A DNA stretch of 7,748 bases from Alphaproteobacteria bacterium. GTDB lineage: Bacteria > Pseudomonadota > Alphaproteobacteria > SHNJ01. Made by a program: the position numbers and the translations under genes. This document shows positions 1 through 6,759 of the stretch, in pieces (the first letter of the stretch is position 1; the number at the start of each line of letters is the position of its first letter). Under the pieces are notes generated by a model. That model ran no database searches. It had not been told where the DNA came from and worked only from the letters and a program-made list of their open reading frames with translations. The stretch covers positions 1-7,748 of the forward strand of contig CANGQU010000028.1 in assembly GCA_947456345.1 (NCBI GenBank), given 5' to 3'.

Positions 1-1466
1 ACCGTGGTGGGGTCGACGACGGTGTAATTTTTGAACTGCGCTTCTTCACGCAAATTTTCGGCGATCCACATTGCGGGCAGGCCGAAAGTCGGCTCGGTCG
101 TGGCTTCGCCTGCCATTGTAATCGGCTCGCCACTTGGGTCCATGACAAGGAGCATGGTCGGACGGATATCGCCGCGCCCGGCTTCGATTTCCTTGATCCG
201 CAATACATAAGTGTTGGCGGGTAGCTGCAAATTATCCTGAATCCGCACCGAGGGGAGGACAAAGCCGATCTCCCCGGCCAATTGGCGGCGCAAGGCCTTG
301 ATTTGATCGGTCAAAACCACGCCGCGCTCTTTATTGATAAGGCCCAAAAGCCCATAGCCCAATTCCAAGCGGATCAGATCCATTTGCAGGGCAGCGGAAA
401 TTGGTTGTTCCGTGGGTGCTACTTGTTTCGACGCTTGCAAATCGTCGGCGGTTTTTTGCACCGCTTTTTTCTGCGTCTCGTGGACAAAATAAGCCATCGC
501 ACCAAGGCCGCCGCCCAAAATCGCAAAGGGGATAAACGGCACGCCCGGTAAGAAAGCCATCAAAGCCATCAAGAACGAGCTTAAGCCCAAGGCCGTCGGG
601 TAGCCGCCCAGTTGGGCAAATAATGCTTTTTCGGTCGAGCCGATGGAACCGCCCTTGCTGACCAGCAAGCCCGCAGCCACGGAAACGATCAGCGCCGGGA
701 TTTGCGATACCAAACCGTCACCGACCGTCAAAAGCGTGTAACTGTGTGTCGCTTCGGACAGGCTAATGCCCATTTGCGCCGTGCCGATGATAATGCCGCC
801 GACGATGTTAATGACCGTGATAATCAAGCCGGCAATCGCGTCCCCGCGCACGAATTTGGCCGCCCCGTCCATGGCCCCATAAAACGCGCTTTCTTGTTCC
901 AATTCCTTGCGTTTTAGCTTGGCTTCGGCCTCGGTCAAAAGGCCCGAAGACAAATCCGCGTCAATCGCCATTTGTTTGCCGGGCATGGCATCCAAGCTAA
1001 AGCGCGCCGATACCTCGGCGATACGGCCGGAACCTTTGGTGATAACCACGAAATTGACCAACACCAGGATCGAAAACACGATCAGTCCGATTACAAAATT
1101 GCCGCCCATGATAAAGTTGCCAAAGGCCTCGATGACGTGTCCGGCGGCGTGCGTCCCTTCGTGGCCATGGGCCAGAATCAAGCGGGTCGAGGCCAAGTTC
1201 AACGACAGGCGCAGTAGGGTTGAAACCAGCAGCACGGTTGGGAACGAGCTGAAATCCAGTGGCCGTTCGATGAATAGCGCGGTCATCAAAATCAGCACGG
1301 CAAAGGCAAAAGAAAACGCCAGCATGATATCCAATAGCCACGTCGGCATTGGCAATACCAGCACGGCCAGAATAAATACCACGCCCAAAGCAAGCGCAAT
1401 ATCGGGGCGCCGGAAAAAGCGGTTTAAAAAATCCGCGGTTGGCGTGCTGCTGGTCGTATCGGCCAT
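1..1466 (-). CDS. flhA: Flagellar export gate protein FlhA (3' end cut by window edge)
   Basis: FlhA is the large inner-membrane subunit of the flagellar type III export gate. Its cytoplasmic domain docks export substrates, chaperones and the FliH/FliI ATPase complex. Reading back from the ATG at 1464-1466 gives 488 uninterrupted codons of a family usually near 700 residues, so about 70% is present. Visible in order are a hydrophobic N-terminal half with segments at roughly 22-64, 112-142, 209-232, 250-270 and 290-328; the FHIPEP-type signature around 85-100 (RLSLNLASTRLILAHG); and the cytoplasmic loop GSGRIAEVSARFSLDAMPGK (about 145-164). In AMDGAAKFVRGD (about 198-209), K204 and D209 match the Lys and Asp that are functionally important in Salmonella FlhA. 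The soluble C-terminal domain starts near 355. It follows flbD by 27 bases. No good Shine-Dalgarno precedes the ATG, and the upstream in-frame stop leaves little choice of start. Identity is secure. Confidence 0.97.
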   Translation of the reverse strand, partial: MADTTSSTPTADFLNRFFRRPDIALALGVVFILAVLVLPMPTWLLDIMLAFSFAFAVLILMTALFIERPLDFSSFPTVLLVSTLLRLSLNLASTRLILAHGHEGTHAAGHVIEAFGNFIMGGNFVIGLIVFSILVLVNFVVITKGSGRIAEVSARFSLDAMPGKQMAIDADLSSGLLTEAEAKLKRKELEQESAFYGAMDGAAKFVRGDAIAGLIITVINIVGGIIIGTAQMGISLSEATHSYTLLTVGDGLVSQIPALIVSVAAGLLVSKGGSIGSTEKALFAQLGGYPTALGLSSFLMALMAFLPGVPFIPFAILGGGLGAMAYFVHETQKKAVQKTADDLQASKQVAPTEQPISAALQMDLIRLELGYGLLGLINKERGVVLTDQIKALRRQLAGEIGFVLPSVRIQDNLQLPANTYVLRIKEIEAGRGDIRPTMLLVMDPSGEPITMAGEATTEPTFGLPAMWIAENLREEAQFKNYTVVDPTT

Positions 1467-1493
1467 GATTTAGGTTGGTGAGTGCATAGGAAT

Positions 1494-2894
1494 CTAGAGT
1501 GCGGCGCGTTCATTGTCGGCGGACAACGGTACTGGCACGCCGGAATCGGAATACTGTTTTAACTTGTTACGCAAGGTGCGGATCGAAATACCCAGAATAT
1601 TGGCAGCATGGGTACGATTGCCCAAACAATGATGCAGGGTTTGGATGATCAAATCACGCTCCACATCCGCGACCGTGCGGCCTACCATCGGTGCGCCGTT
1701 CCCAGCTGCTTCCACAGGCGTAGTAGCAGAGACCAGTTTAGCCGGAATATTGCTGGCCAAGGTATTGTCCACTGCCACCGATCCCAGCGCAGGCATGGTC
1801 ATATTCAATAAAATCGCATCGGTGGAAATGGTCGGGCCAGATGCCAAAAGCACGGCGCGGTGCAAAGTGTTTTCCAATTCCCGCACATTGCCACGCCAAG
1901 TATGGCCCAGCAGCTTTTGCCGGGCGTCGTCGGCCAGTTTTTTGACCGGCACATCGTTGGATTCGGAATACTTTTTGATAAAGTAATTCGCCAACAGTTC
2001 GATATCGTTCGGTCGCTCGCGCAAGGCGGGCAGGCGGATGTTGACAACGTTCAGGCGGTAATACAAATCCTCGCGGAATTGACCGGCGCGAACCGCGTCT
2101 TCCATGTTGCGGTTGCTAGTGGCAATTAGGCGGATATTGACCTTAACTGGCGTTGTGCCACCGACGCGGTCGATCACTCGTTCTTGGATTGCGCGCAACA
2201 GTTTCGCCTGTAGGCTGGGATGCATTTCCGATATTTCATCCAGCAACAATGTGCCGTTATCGGCTTCTTCGAATTTGCCGATACGCCGGGCGACAGCGCC
2301 CGTGAACGCCCCTTTTTCGTGGCCGAATAATTCTGATTCTAACAGATGCTCGGGGATGGCGGCGCAATTGATGGATACGAATTTCTGGCTGGCGCGGCGG
2401 CTTTTGGAATGGATGTGCCGGGCCATGACTTCCTTGCCGGTGCCGGATTCGCCAGTGATTAAAATGGTCGCATCGCTGCTGGCGATTTGATCGGCCATTG
2501 CCATGGTGCGCACCATCACCGGATCGCGGTAGACTACACTGGCGGTTTCCTCGGTCACCGCCTCGAGCACGGCGGCGATCAGCTTGTTGTCGGCGGGCAG
2601 GGGTAGGTATTCCTTGGCCCCGGCCTTGATGGCCTGGACCGCGCCATGAGTATCATTACCAATGCCGCAAGCGACGACGGGGATATGAAAACGTTCGGTT
2701 TTCAGTGAGGTGATCAGTTTGGCGATATTCGATTTGATATCGATCATGATCAAATCCGCACCTTGGCCACTGCGCAGAGCATTTAATCCGGTATCGATAT
2801 CCTCAACGTGGGAGACGCGTGCGCCGCGTTCGATCGCCAGTTTCCCGGCCGAACTCATGTGCCCATCGAGGCTGCCAATAATCAATAAACGCAT
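1494..2894 (-). CDS. flbD: Sigma-54-dependent flagellar transcriptional activator FlbD
   Basis: This 466-residue NtrC-family regulator drives sigma-54 polymerase at flagellar promoters. In Caulobacter FlbD also represses fliF. Domains: a receiver-like region 1-115; an AAA+ domain about 122-360 with Walker A GESGTGKE (148-155), the sigma-54 contact loop GAFTGA (195-200), Walker B GTLLLDE (214-220), FREDLYYRLN with the putative arginine finger (273-282) and sensor-2-type WRGNVREL (333-340); a linker of about 360-405; and a Fis-type helix-turn-helix about 410-447 (NRTHAANILGISIRTLRNKL). The receiver keeps an Asp at 52 but lacks the usual paired acidic residues near its start, and a Leu replaces the Lys of the normal 'KP' motif (YLPLP, 96-100). 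This matches known FlbD proteins, which work with FliX rather than a classical kinase. A Shine-Dalgarno GGAG lies at 2903-2906, 8 bases before ATG. It starts 27 bases after fliN, inside the operon. FlbD is preferred over a generic NtrC or FlrC because of the receiver type and context. Confidence 0.94.
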   Translation of the reverse strand: MRLLIIGSLDGHMSSAGKLAIERGARVSHVEDIDTGLNALRSGQGADLIMIDIKSNIAKLITSLKTERFHIPVVACGIGNDTHGAVQAIKAGAKEYLPLPADNKLIAAVLEAVTEETASVVYRDPVMVRTMAMADQIASSDATILITGESGTGKEVMARHIHSKSRRASQKFVSINCAAIPEHLLESELFGHEKGAFTGAVARRIGKFEEADNGTLLLDEISEMHPSLQAKLLRAIQERVIDRVGGTTPVKVNIRLIATSNRNMEDAVRAGQFREDLYYRLNVVNIRLPALRERPNDIELLANYFIKKYSESNDVPVKKLADDARQKLLGHTWRGNVRELENTLHRAVLLASGPTISTDAILLNMTMPALGSVAVDNTLASNIPAKLVSATTPVEAAGNGAPMVGRTVADVERDLIIQTLHHCLGNRTHAANILGISIRTLRNKLKQYSDSGVPVPLSADNERAAL

Positions 2895-2921
2895 TACATC
2901 TTCTCCACCCGTGCTGGGATT

Positions 2922-3266
2922 TTATGCATTGCCAGCATCGTTTTTAATAATTTCGGTCATGGTGATACCAAGCCGGTCGTCGACGATCACCACCTCGCCC
3001 CGCGCTACCAAGCGGTTATTGACGTAAATGTCGATCGCTTCGCCCACTTTACGGTCTAATTCCACAACCGCGCCGCGGCCCAGTTTCAGCAATTGGTTGA
3101 CCTGCATGTTGGCGGTGCCTAAAACGGCGGAAACCTTGACCGGAATTAAGCCGATCGCATCCAAATCGCGGGCCGATTGCGGCACACGGGATTCTTCGGC
3201 CGTAGCGCCCGCGGCCGCCGCATCCGCTCCAAATTCATTCAAGTTTAAATTTTGATCATCGGCCAT
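2922..3266 (-). CDS. fliN: Flagellar motor switch protein FliN
   Basis: FliN forms the bottom of the cytoplasmic C ring together with FliM. It takes part in rotational switching and provides a docking site for FliH and the export ATPase. The protein has 114 residues, within the short FliN size range. An acidic, Ala-rich N-terminal tail (1-32) is likely disordered. It is followed by one SpoA/surface-presentation domain (about 36-107), recognisable from IPVKVSAVLGTANMQVNQLL, then LGRGAVVELDRKVGEAIDIY, then VNNRLVARGEVVIVDDRLGI. There is no FliM-type CheY-binding motif or second domain, so this is not FliM or FliY. Its ATG lies 3 bases after the fliH stop (TAG, TTT, ATG). The strong Shine-Dalgarno AAAGGAG overlaps the end of fliH, which points to coupled translation. 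A fliM gene is not present in the window. Confidence 0.95.
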   Translation of the reverse strand: MADDQNLNLNEFGADAAAAGATAEESRVPQSARDLDAIGLIPVKVSAVLGTANMQVNQLLKLGRGAVVELDRKVGEAIDIYVNNRLVARGEVVIVDDRLGITMTEIIKNDAGNA

Positions 3267-3269
3267 AAA

Positions 3270-3941
3270 CTACTCCTTTGGTGATTCGTTGGGATCGATT
3301 ATCGTCTCTGGCGGGCGCAGGCTGGCGGGCAGGTTTTCGCGCCATAATTGCGCCAATTCCTGCCATAACTGGCTTGGGATGTGTTCCAAACCGCCATTGC
3401 CCCAATCGATACGGCAATCCATGCTGCCGAGCGCCGGATCGGCGAACATTTGCAGCTTGCCAGAAAATCCAGTTTGTTCGGCAAGCTGGGCCAGTTTCGA
3501 CTCCAGTGCTTGCAATGTATCTGGGCCAACAAACACGGTCAGGCGCGGTAATTCAACCGCGCGGCGCAATGTTTGTGTCATCACGGTTTCAATCTCGGCC
3601 AAGCCGAATGCGGCTTGCACATGGGGGAATAATTGCTGCAAGGCCAGCAATGCCGCGGCACTGGCTTTGGCATTGGCGGCTTGCTCGAACGGTGCTGAGA
3701 CTTGGGCAATTTTTTGCGTTTGCAAAAGAGCTTTGTTCAGAGCCTCGAGTGTCTGGCTCTCGATAGACTGCAATGCCTCGTCTATACCGGCTTTGTGACC
3801 GCTGGCAAAGGCTTCGGCCAGCATTTGATCCAATTTTATTTGATGCTCGTCGCGGATAGAATCAGCGCTATCACCGATTCTTGGATCATCAAAATTTAGA
3901 TCGAAGATAAACTTTTTTGGTTTGGTCATGGTCGGTTGCAT
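3270..3941 (-). CDS. fliH: Flagellar export apparatus regulator FliH (FlbE-like)
   Basis: FliH is the cytoplasmic stalk-like partner of the FliI ATPase. It holds FliI in check and tethers it to FliN and FlhA. The 223-residue product is weakly conserved, as is usual for the family. The N-terminus (about 7-20) carries an aromatic and acidic stretch KFIFDLNFDDP. Residues 30-110 are rich in Gln, Ala and Leu and predicted helical or coiled coil, with a GHKAG motif at 48-52. The C-terminal half (about 115-205) has the FliH/YscL-like motif FADPALGSMDCRIDW (166-180) followed by GNGGLEHI. Position between fliG and fliN matches the Caulobacter gene first called flbE, now regarded as FliH. It starts 3 bases after the fliG stop. 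Met1 and Met5 are both possible starts and neither has a clear Shine-Dalgarno, so the start may move by 12 bases. FliI and FliJ are not adjacent. Confidence 0.88.
   Translation of the reverse strand: MQPTMTKPKKFIFDLNFDDPRIGDSADSIRDEHQIKLDQMLAEAFASGHKAGIDEALQSIESQTLEALNKALLQTQKIAQVSAPFEQAANAKASAAALLALQQLFPHVQAAFGLAEIETVMTQTLRRAVELPRLTVFVGPDTLQALESKLAQLAEQTGFSGKLQMFADPALGSMDCRIDWGNGGLEHIPSQLWQELAQLWRENLPASLRPPETIIDPNESPKE
3273..3279 (-). promoter_or_regulatory. Shine-Dalgarno site of fliN inside the end of fliH
   Basis: AAAGGAG on the minus strand ends directly before the fliH stop codon TAG and is six bases from the fliN ATG. Ribosomes finishing fliH would uncover or occupy this site, so fliN translation is probably coupled to fliH. 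Confidence 0.75.
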
Positions 3942-3944
3942 AGG

Positions 3945-4949
3945 TTAATAAATCAGCTGATCGTCGTTGTCACCGGCGAGGATGATTTCGCCCTTGTTGG
4001 CCATATCTTTGGCCAAGTTGACAATGTATTGCTGGGCTTCGTCCACTTCGCGCAGGCGCACAGGGCCCATCGATTCCATATCTTCGCGCAGGATTTTGGC
4101 CGCCCTCTCCGACATGTTGGAAAGGAACAAATCGCGCAGCGGCTGCGACGCGCCCTTGAGCGCGCGGGGCAGTTTGTCTTTTTCGATAACTTTGAGCAAG
4201 GTCTGGACGGACCCGCTGTCCAGCCGCGCCAAATCGTCAAAGGTAAACATCAAGGATTTAATTTTCTCGGCCGAATCTTTTTGCCGCTCTTCCAGTGCGG
4301 ACATAAAGCGCGCTTCGGTGTTGCGGTCAAAGCTGTTGAAGATCTCCGACATGACTTCGTGCGGATCACGGCGGTTGGAACGGGCCAAGTTGCTCATAAA
4401 CTCGGTACGCAGGGTTTTTTCCACGTCGCTTAGAACTTCTTTTTGCACAGAATCCATGCGCAGCATGCGCAAAATTACTTCCATCGAAAAGTTTTCCGGC
4501 AGCACGCTTAGCACTTTGGCGGTATGGGGCGCGCTGATTTTCGATAACACGACGGCGACGGTCTGCGGGTATTCGTTACGCAGGTAATTGGCCAAAATCA
4601 CTTCAGAGACGTTGTCCAGTTTATCCCATAAAGTTCGACCAGCAGGACCCCTTATCTCGTCCATAATGTTGTCAAGGCGGCTTTTATCCAAAACCTTGCC
4701 CAACAACCTTTCAGCAGTTTCATAGGATCCGACTGCACCTGCGGTGCTAAAGTTTTCGGCGAATTCCATGACCAGCTTTTCCATCGTCGCCGATCCAACC
4801 GATCCCAAGGACGACATGATCTGCGACAATTCGCGGATTTCGTCGTCGTGCATCATCGAGAAAAGTTTGCCGGCATTATCCTCTCCGATGTTCAGCATAA
4901 GCAGCGCTGCTTTTTCCGGTCCGGTTAATATTCGTATTTGCTCAGCCAT
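3945..4949 (-). CDS. fliG: Flagellar motor switch protein FliG
   Basis: FliG is the rotor protein that binds FliF through its N-terminal domain and meets the stator through its C-terminal domain, so it transmits torque and sets rotation direction. The product has 334 residues, a normal length. The N-terminal domain (about 5-100) begins GPEKAALLMLNIGEDNA. The middle domain carries EYPQ at 126-129, the position of the EHPQ motif that contacts FliM. The hinge MFTF lies at 234-237. In the torque domain, K265, R282, E289, D290 and R298 align with the charged residues studied in E. coli FliG (K264, R281, D288, D289, R297), within KGASQPLRDLF, NMSERAAKILRED and GPVRL. It begins 15 bases after fliF, with AGGA about 10 bases before ATG. 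Codons in residues 70-107 look unlike the rest of the gene (see findings). Confidence 0.97.
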   Translation of the reverse strand: MAEQIRILTGPEKAALLMLNIGEDNAGKLFSMMHDDEIRELSQIMSSLGSVGSATMEKLVMEFAENFSTAGAVGSYETAERLLGKVLDKSRLDNIMDEIRGPAGRTLWDKLDNVSEVILANYLRNEYPQTVAVVLSKISAPHTAKVLSVLPENFSMEVILRMLRMDSVQKEVLSDVEKTLRTEFMSNLARSNRRDPHEVMSEIFNSFDRNTEARFMSALEERQKDSAEKIKSLMFTFDDLARLDSGSVQTLLKVIEKDKLPRALKGASQPLRDLFLSNMSERAAKILREDMESMGPVRLREVDEAQQYIVNLAKDMANKGEIILAGDNDDQLIY

Positions 4950-4964
4950 CGTGCCATGATCCTG

Positions 4965-6635
4965 TTATTCTGCGTTCCGCGCTTCCTTGCCTTGATACAG
5001 CCAGGTGCGGATGATCGACAAGGTTTCTTCGGGATGTTTTTCGACAATTTCGCTGATGCGTTTTAAGGACGATGCTTTAATTCTGCCCTCGATCTGCCGC
5101 ATATTGATCATCTCGTCCAGCTCGGCATTGCTAACTTCTGGCTCGGGCAGGGCTAGCTGCTCGCCGCCACCACCTGGCGCTGGTAAGGCCAGATTGCCGC
5201 CGCCGCTTCTGCCGCCGATTGCTCCACGCCCACCCCCAGCGGGCTCGGCCGCTAAACGGTTCATCAACGGGCGTACCACCAACAATAAAGCCAGAATTCC
5301 AACCAAGCCCATCACCAGAGTCTCGGCCAGACGCATAATCTCGCTGCTGCTAAAGCCCATCATGCCGCCCGCCGCTTCGGCCACGGTCCCAGGCGCGGCG
5401 TCAACAGGATTAACAAATTGCATATTCACAACCTGGACAGTGTCGCCACGATCTTCTTGAAATCCGACCGCGCCCTTAATAAGGGTTTCAAGCTGTTTTA
5501 AGTTTTCCTCGCTGCGCGGCTGATAGGTTTGCTTGCCTTCGGCATCCGTCGTATAGCTCCCATCCACCAAGACCGCAACCGATATGCGCTTGATTTCCCC
5601 TGCTTCCCTAACTTTTTGGGTAACCGTTTTTGATACCTCGAAATTGGTGGTTTCCTCGGTGCGATCGTTTTGATTGCTGGCGATTGCTGCGCCTGCGCCG
5701 GCCTGCGAATCGGGCAGGTTGTTGGCGACGCTTACGCCGTCTCTTTGGCCGCCTTCGCGGCTTTTGCCACTTTCGCTAACGGTTTGCGAGGAGCGGATAA
5801 CGCTTTTTTCCGGGTCATAAGTTTCGGAGCTTTGGGTGATACGATCGAAATTCATCTCGACCGATACTTCTGCGCGCACGCGGCCCGGGCCAACCGATTT
5901 TTCAAGCAGGGATTCAATTTCCTGCACCATGCGTCGCTCGGTGCCTACCCGCAACTCCTCGGCATTGTTGGCGCCTGAGCTGTTGCTATCATCGCCGCCA
6001 CGAGCCAAGAGAGAGCCTTGATCGTCGACAATCGATACATTATTGATTTTCAAGCCTGGGACTGCGGCGGCGACTAAGTTTTGAATAGCGGCGACTTGCG
6101 ACCGGTCAAGACGGCCCGAGCGCATCTGCAAAACGATGGAGGCGCTGGCTTCCTCCCGTTGGCGGCTGAAAACGTCGCGTTGCGGTAAAACCAGATGGAC
6201 GCGGGCGGAGCGCACCGGGCCAAGCGAGCCGATGGTGCGGGATAATTCCCCTTCCAGCGCGCGGACCAAATTGACGTTTTGCACAAAAGAACTTGTGGCC
6301 AGCCCGTCCGATTTATCAAAAATCTCATAACCCAAACTGCCGCCGCGCGGCAAACCGTCTTGGGCCAGCAGCATGCGCAAACGCGCGACCTGATCCCCGG
6401 GCACCATAATCTGGGAGCCATCGGCGCGGATTTGATTGGGCACGCCCAGCGATTCTAATTTTTGGATGATTTGGCCGCTGTCTTTGATATCCAGATCATT
6501 GTACAACACCGCCATATTCGGCGTCGAAAAACGCGATGCCATATACATAAAAAAGGCCAAGACCCCGACCATGACGATGCCAATGGGGGCGAGGCGCGAA
6601 GGCCCGAGCGTGCGGAGCGTATTGCCTAGACTCAC
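4965..6635 (-). CDS. fliF: Flagellar MS-ring protein FliF
   Basis: FliF builds the MS ring in the inner membrane, the first basal-body structure to assemble and the platform for FliG and the export gate. The protein has 556 residues, typical of the family. A first transmembrane segment lies at about 15-36. Periplasmic ring-building domains follow (about 40-210), with the conserved run SRTIGSLGPVRSARVHLVLP (132-151). After a second ring domain a low-complexity Ser/Gly/Asn region spans about 280-325. The second transmembrane segment is at about 435-456 (LVMGLVGILALLLVVRPLM). A Gly/Pro-rich cytoplasmic linker (about 463-495) leads to the FliG-binding tail (about 503-550). The start is GTG at 6633-6635, supported by AAGGGAG seven bases upstream and by the N-terminus fitting the family. 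It is the first gene of the operon. Confidence 0.97.
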   Translation of the reverse strand: MSLGNTLRTLGPSRLAPIGIVMVGVLAFFMYMASRFSTPNMAVLYNDLDIKDSGQIIQKLESLGVPNQIRADGSQIMVPGDQVARLRMLLAQDGLPRGGSLGYEIFDKSDGLATSSFVQNVNLVRALEGELSRTIGSLGPVRSARVHLVLPQRDVFSRQREEASASIVLQMRSGRLDRSQVAAIQNLVAAAVPGLKINNVSIVDDQGSLLARGGDDSNSSGANNAEELRVGTERRMVQEIESLLEKSVGPGRVRAEVSVEMNFDRITQSSETYDPEKSVIRSSQTVSESGKSREGGQRDGVSVANNLPDSQAGAGAAIASNQNDRTEETTNFEVSKTVTQKVREAGEIKRISVAVLVDGSYTTDAEGKQTYQPRSEENLKQLETLIKGAVGFQEDRGDTVQVVNMQFVNPVDAAPGTVAEAAGGMMGFSSSEIMRLAETLVMGLVGILALLLVVRPLMNRLAAEPAGGGRGAIGGRSGGGNLALPAPGGGGEQLALPEPEVSNAELDEMINMRQIEGRIKASSLKRISEIVEKHPEETLSIIRTWLYQGKEARNAE

Positions 6636-6642
6636 CGGACTA

Positions 6643-6649
6643 CTCCCTT
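6643..6649 (-). promoter_or_regulatory. Shine-Dalgarno site of fliF
   Basis: AAGGGAG on the minus strand lies seven bases before a GTG codon (6633-6635). It supports GTG rather than ATG as the fliF initiation codon. No in-frame ATG near it would give a better family fit. Confidence 0.75.
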
Positions 6650-6664
6650 AACAGATGCGGCAAT

Positions 6665-6676
6665 GGCCGAACGGCC
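6665..6676. repeat. Short GC-rich inverted repeat in the presumed fliF leader
   Basis: GGCCG-AA-CGGCC is a perfect 5-base inverted repeat with a 2-base centre. It lies 30 to 41 bases upstream of the fliF start codon and downstream of the candidate -10 box. It could be a protein-binding site or a small leader hairpin (4-base stem, 4-base loop). No U tract follows it on either strand, so it is not an intrinsic terminator. Function unknown. Confidence 0.35.
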
Positions 6677-6719
6677 TTGATAGGAAATGATTTTTACCGC
6701 TTTAACCAAATTTATCCCC

Positions 6720-6725
6720 AGTATA
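6720..6725 (-). promoter_or_regulatory. Candidate -10 box for the fliF operon
   Basis: TATACT on the minus strand matches the housekeeping -10 consensus TATAAT at five of six positions. It lies about 85 bases upstream of the fliF start, in the only sizeable intergenic region of the window and downstream of the flgE terminator. No good -35 (TTGACA-like) stands at 16 to 18 bases, which would fit a promoter that depends on an activator. On the plus strand the overlapping TATAAT (6722-6727) has no gene downstream, so the minus-strand reading is preferred. Confidence 0.4.
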
Positions 6726-6726
6726 A

Positions 6727-6741
6727 TGAACAAATAGTTAA
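6727..6741 (-). promoter_or_regulatory. Candidate CtrA-like box upstream of fliF
   Basis: On the minus strand TTAA, seven bases, then TTCA matches the alphaproteobacterial CtrA box TTAA-N7-TTAA at seven of eight specified positions. It ends one base before the candidate -10 box, so it covers the -35 region, where CtrA binds at activated promoters such as Caulobacter fliF. One mismatch in an AT-rich stretch is also expected by chance fairly often, so this is a candidate only. Confidence 0.33.
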
Positions 6742-6746
6742 CACAG

Positions 6747-6759
6747 GGCAAAAATTGCC
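6747..6759. promoter_or_regulatory. Inverted repeat GGCAA-AAA-TTGCC, possible operator
   Basis: A perfect 5-base inverted repeat with a 3-base AT centre lies five bases upstream of the candidate CtrA-like box and around position -35 to -50 relative to the likely start of fliF transcription. Its symmetry suits a dimeric Fis-type helix-turn-helix protein. FlbD, encoded in this operon, is known in Caulobacter to bind ftr sites and repress fliF. Assigning this repeat to FlbD is inference. Confidence 0.35.

Noticed and set aside
907..1473. Plus-strand open frame of 188 codons.
   Set aside because: It lies antisense to flhA, and its product is Lys/Ser/Ala-rich with no family features. The minus-strand frame gives unmistakable FlhA.
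3289..3798. Plus-strand open frame of 169 codons opposite fliH.
   Set aside because: It is antisense to fliH, whose C-terminal FliH/YscL-like motif supports the minus-strand reading. No ribosome site or recognisable protein.
3967..4587. Plus-strand open frame of 206 codons.
   Set aside because: It is the antisense shadow of fliG. The composition is Ser/Arg-rich and no domain is visible.
6722..6727. Perfect TATAAT on the plus strand.
   Set aside because: There is no -35 partner and no plus-strand gene follows. The sequence is better read as part of the minus-strand -10 candidate.
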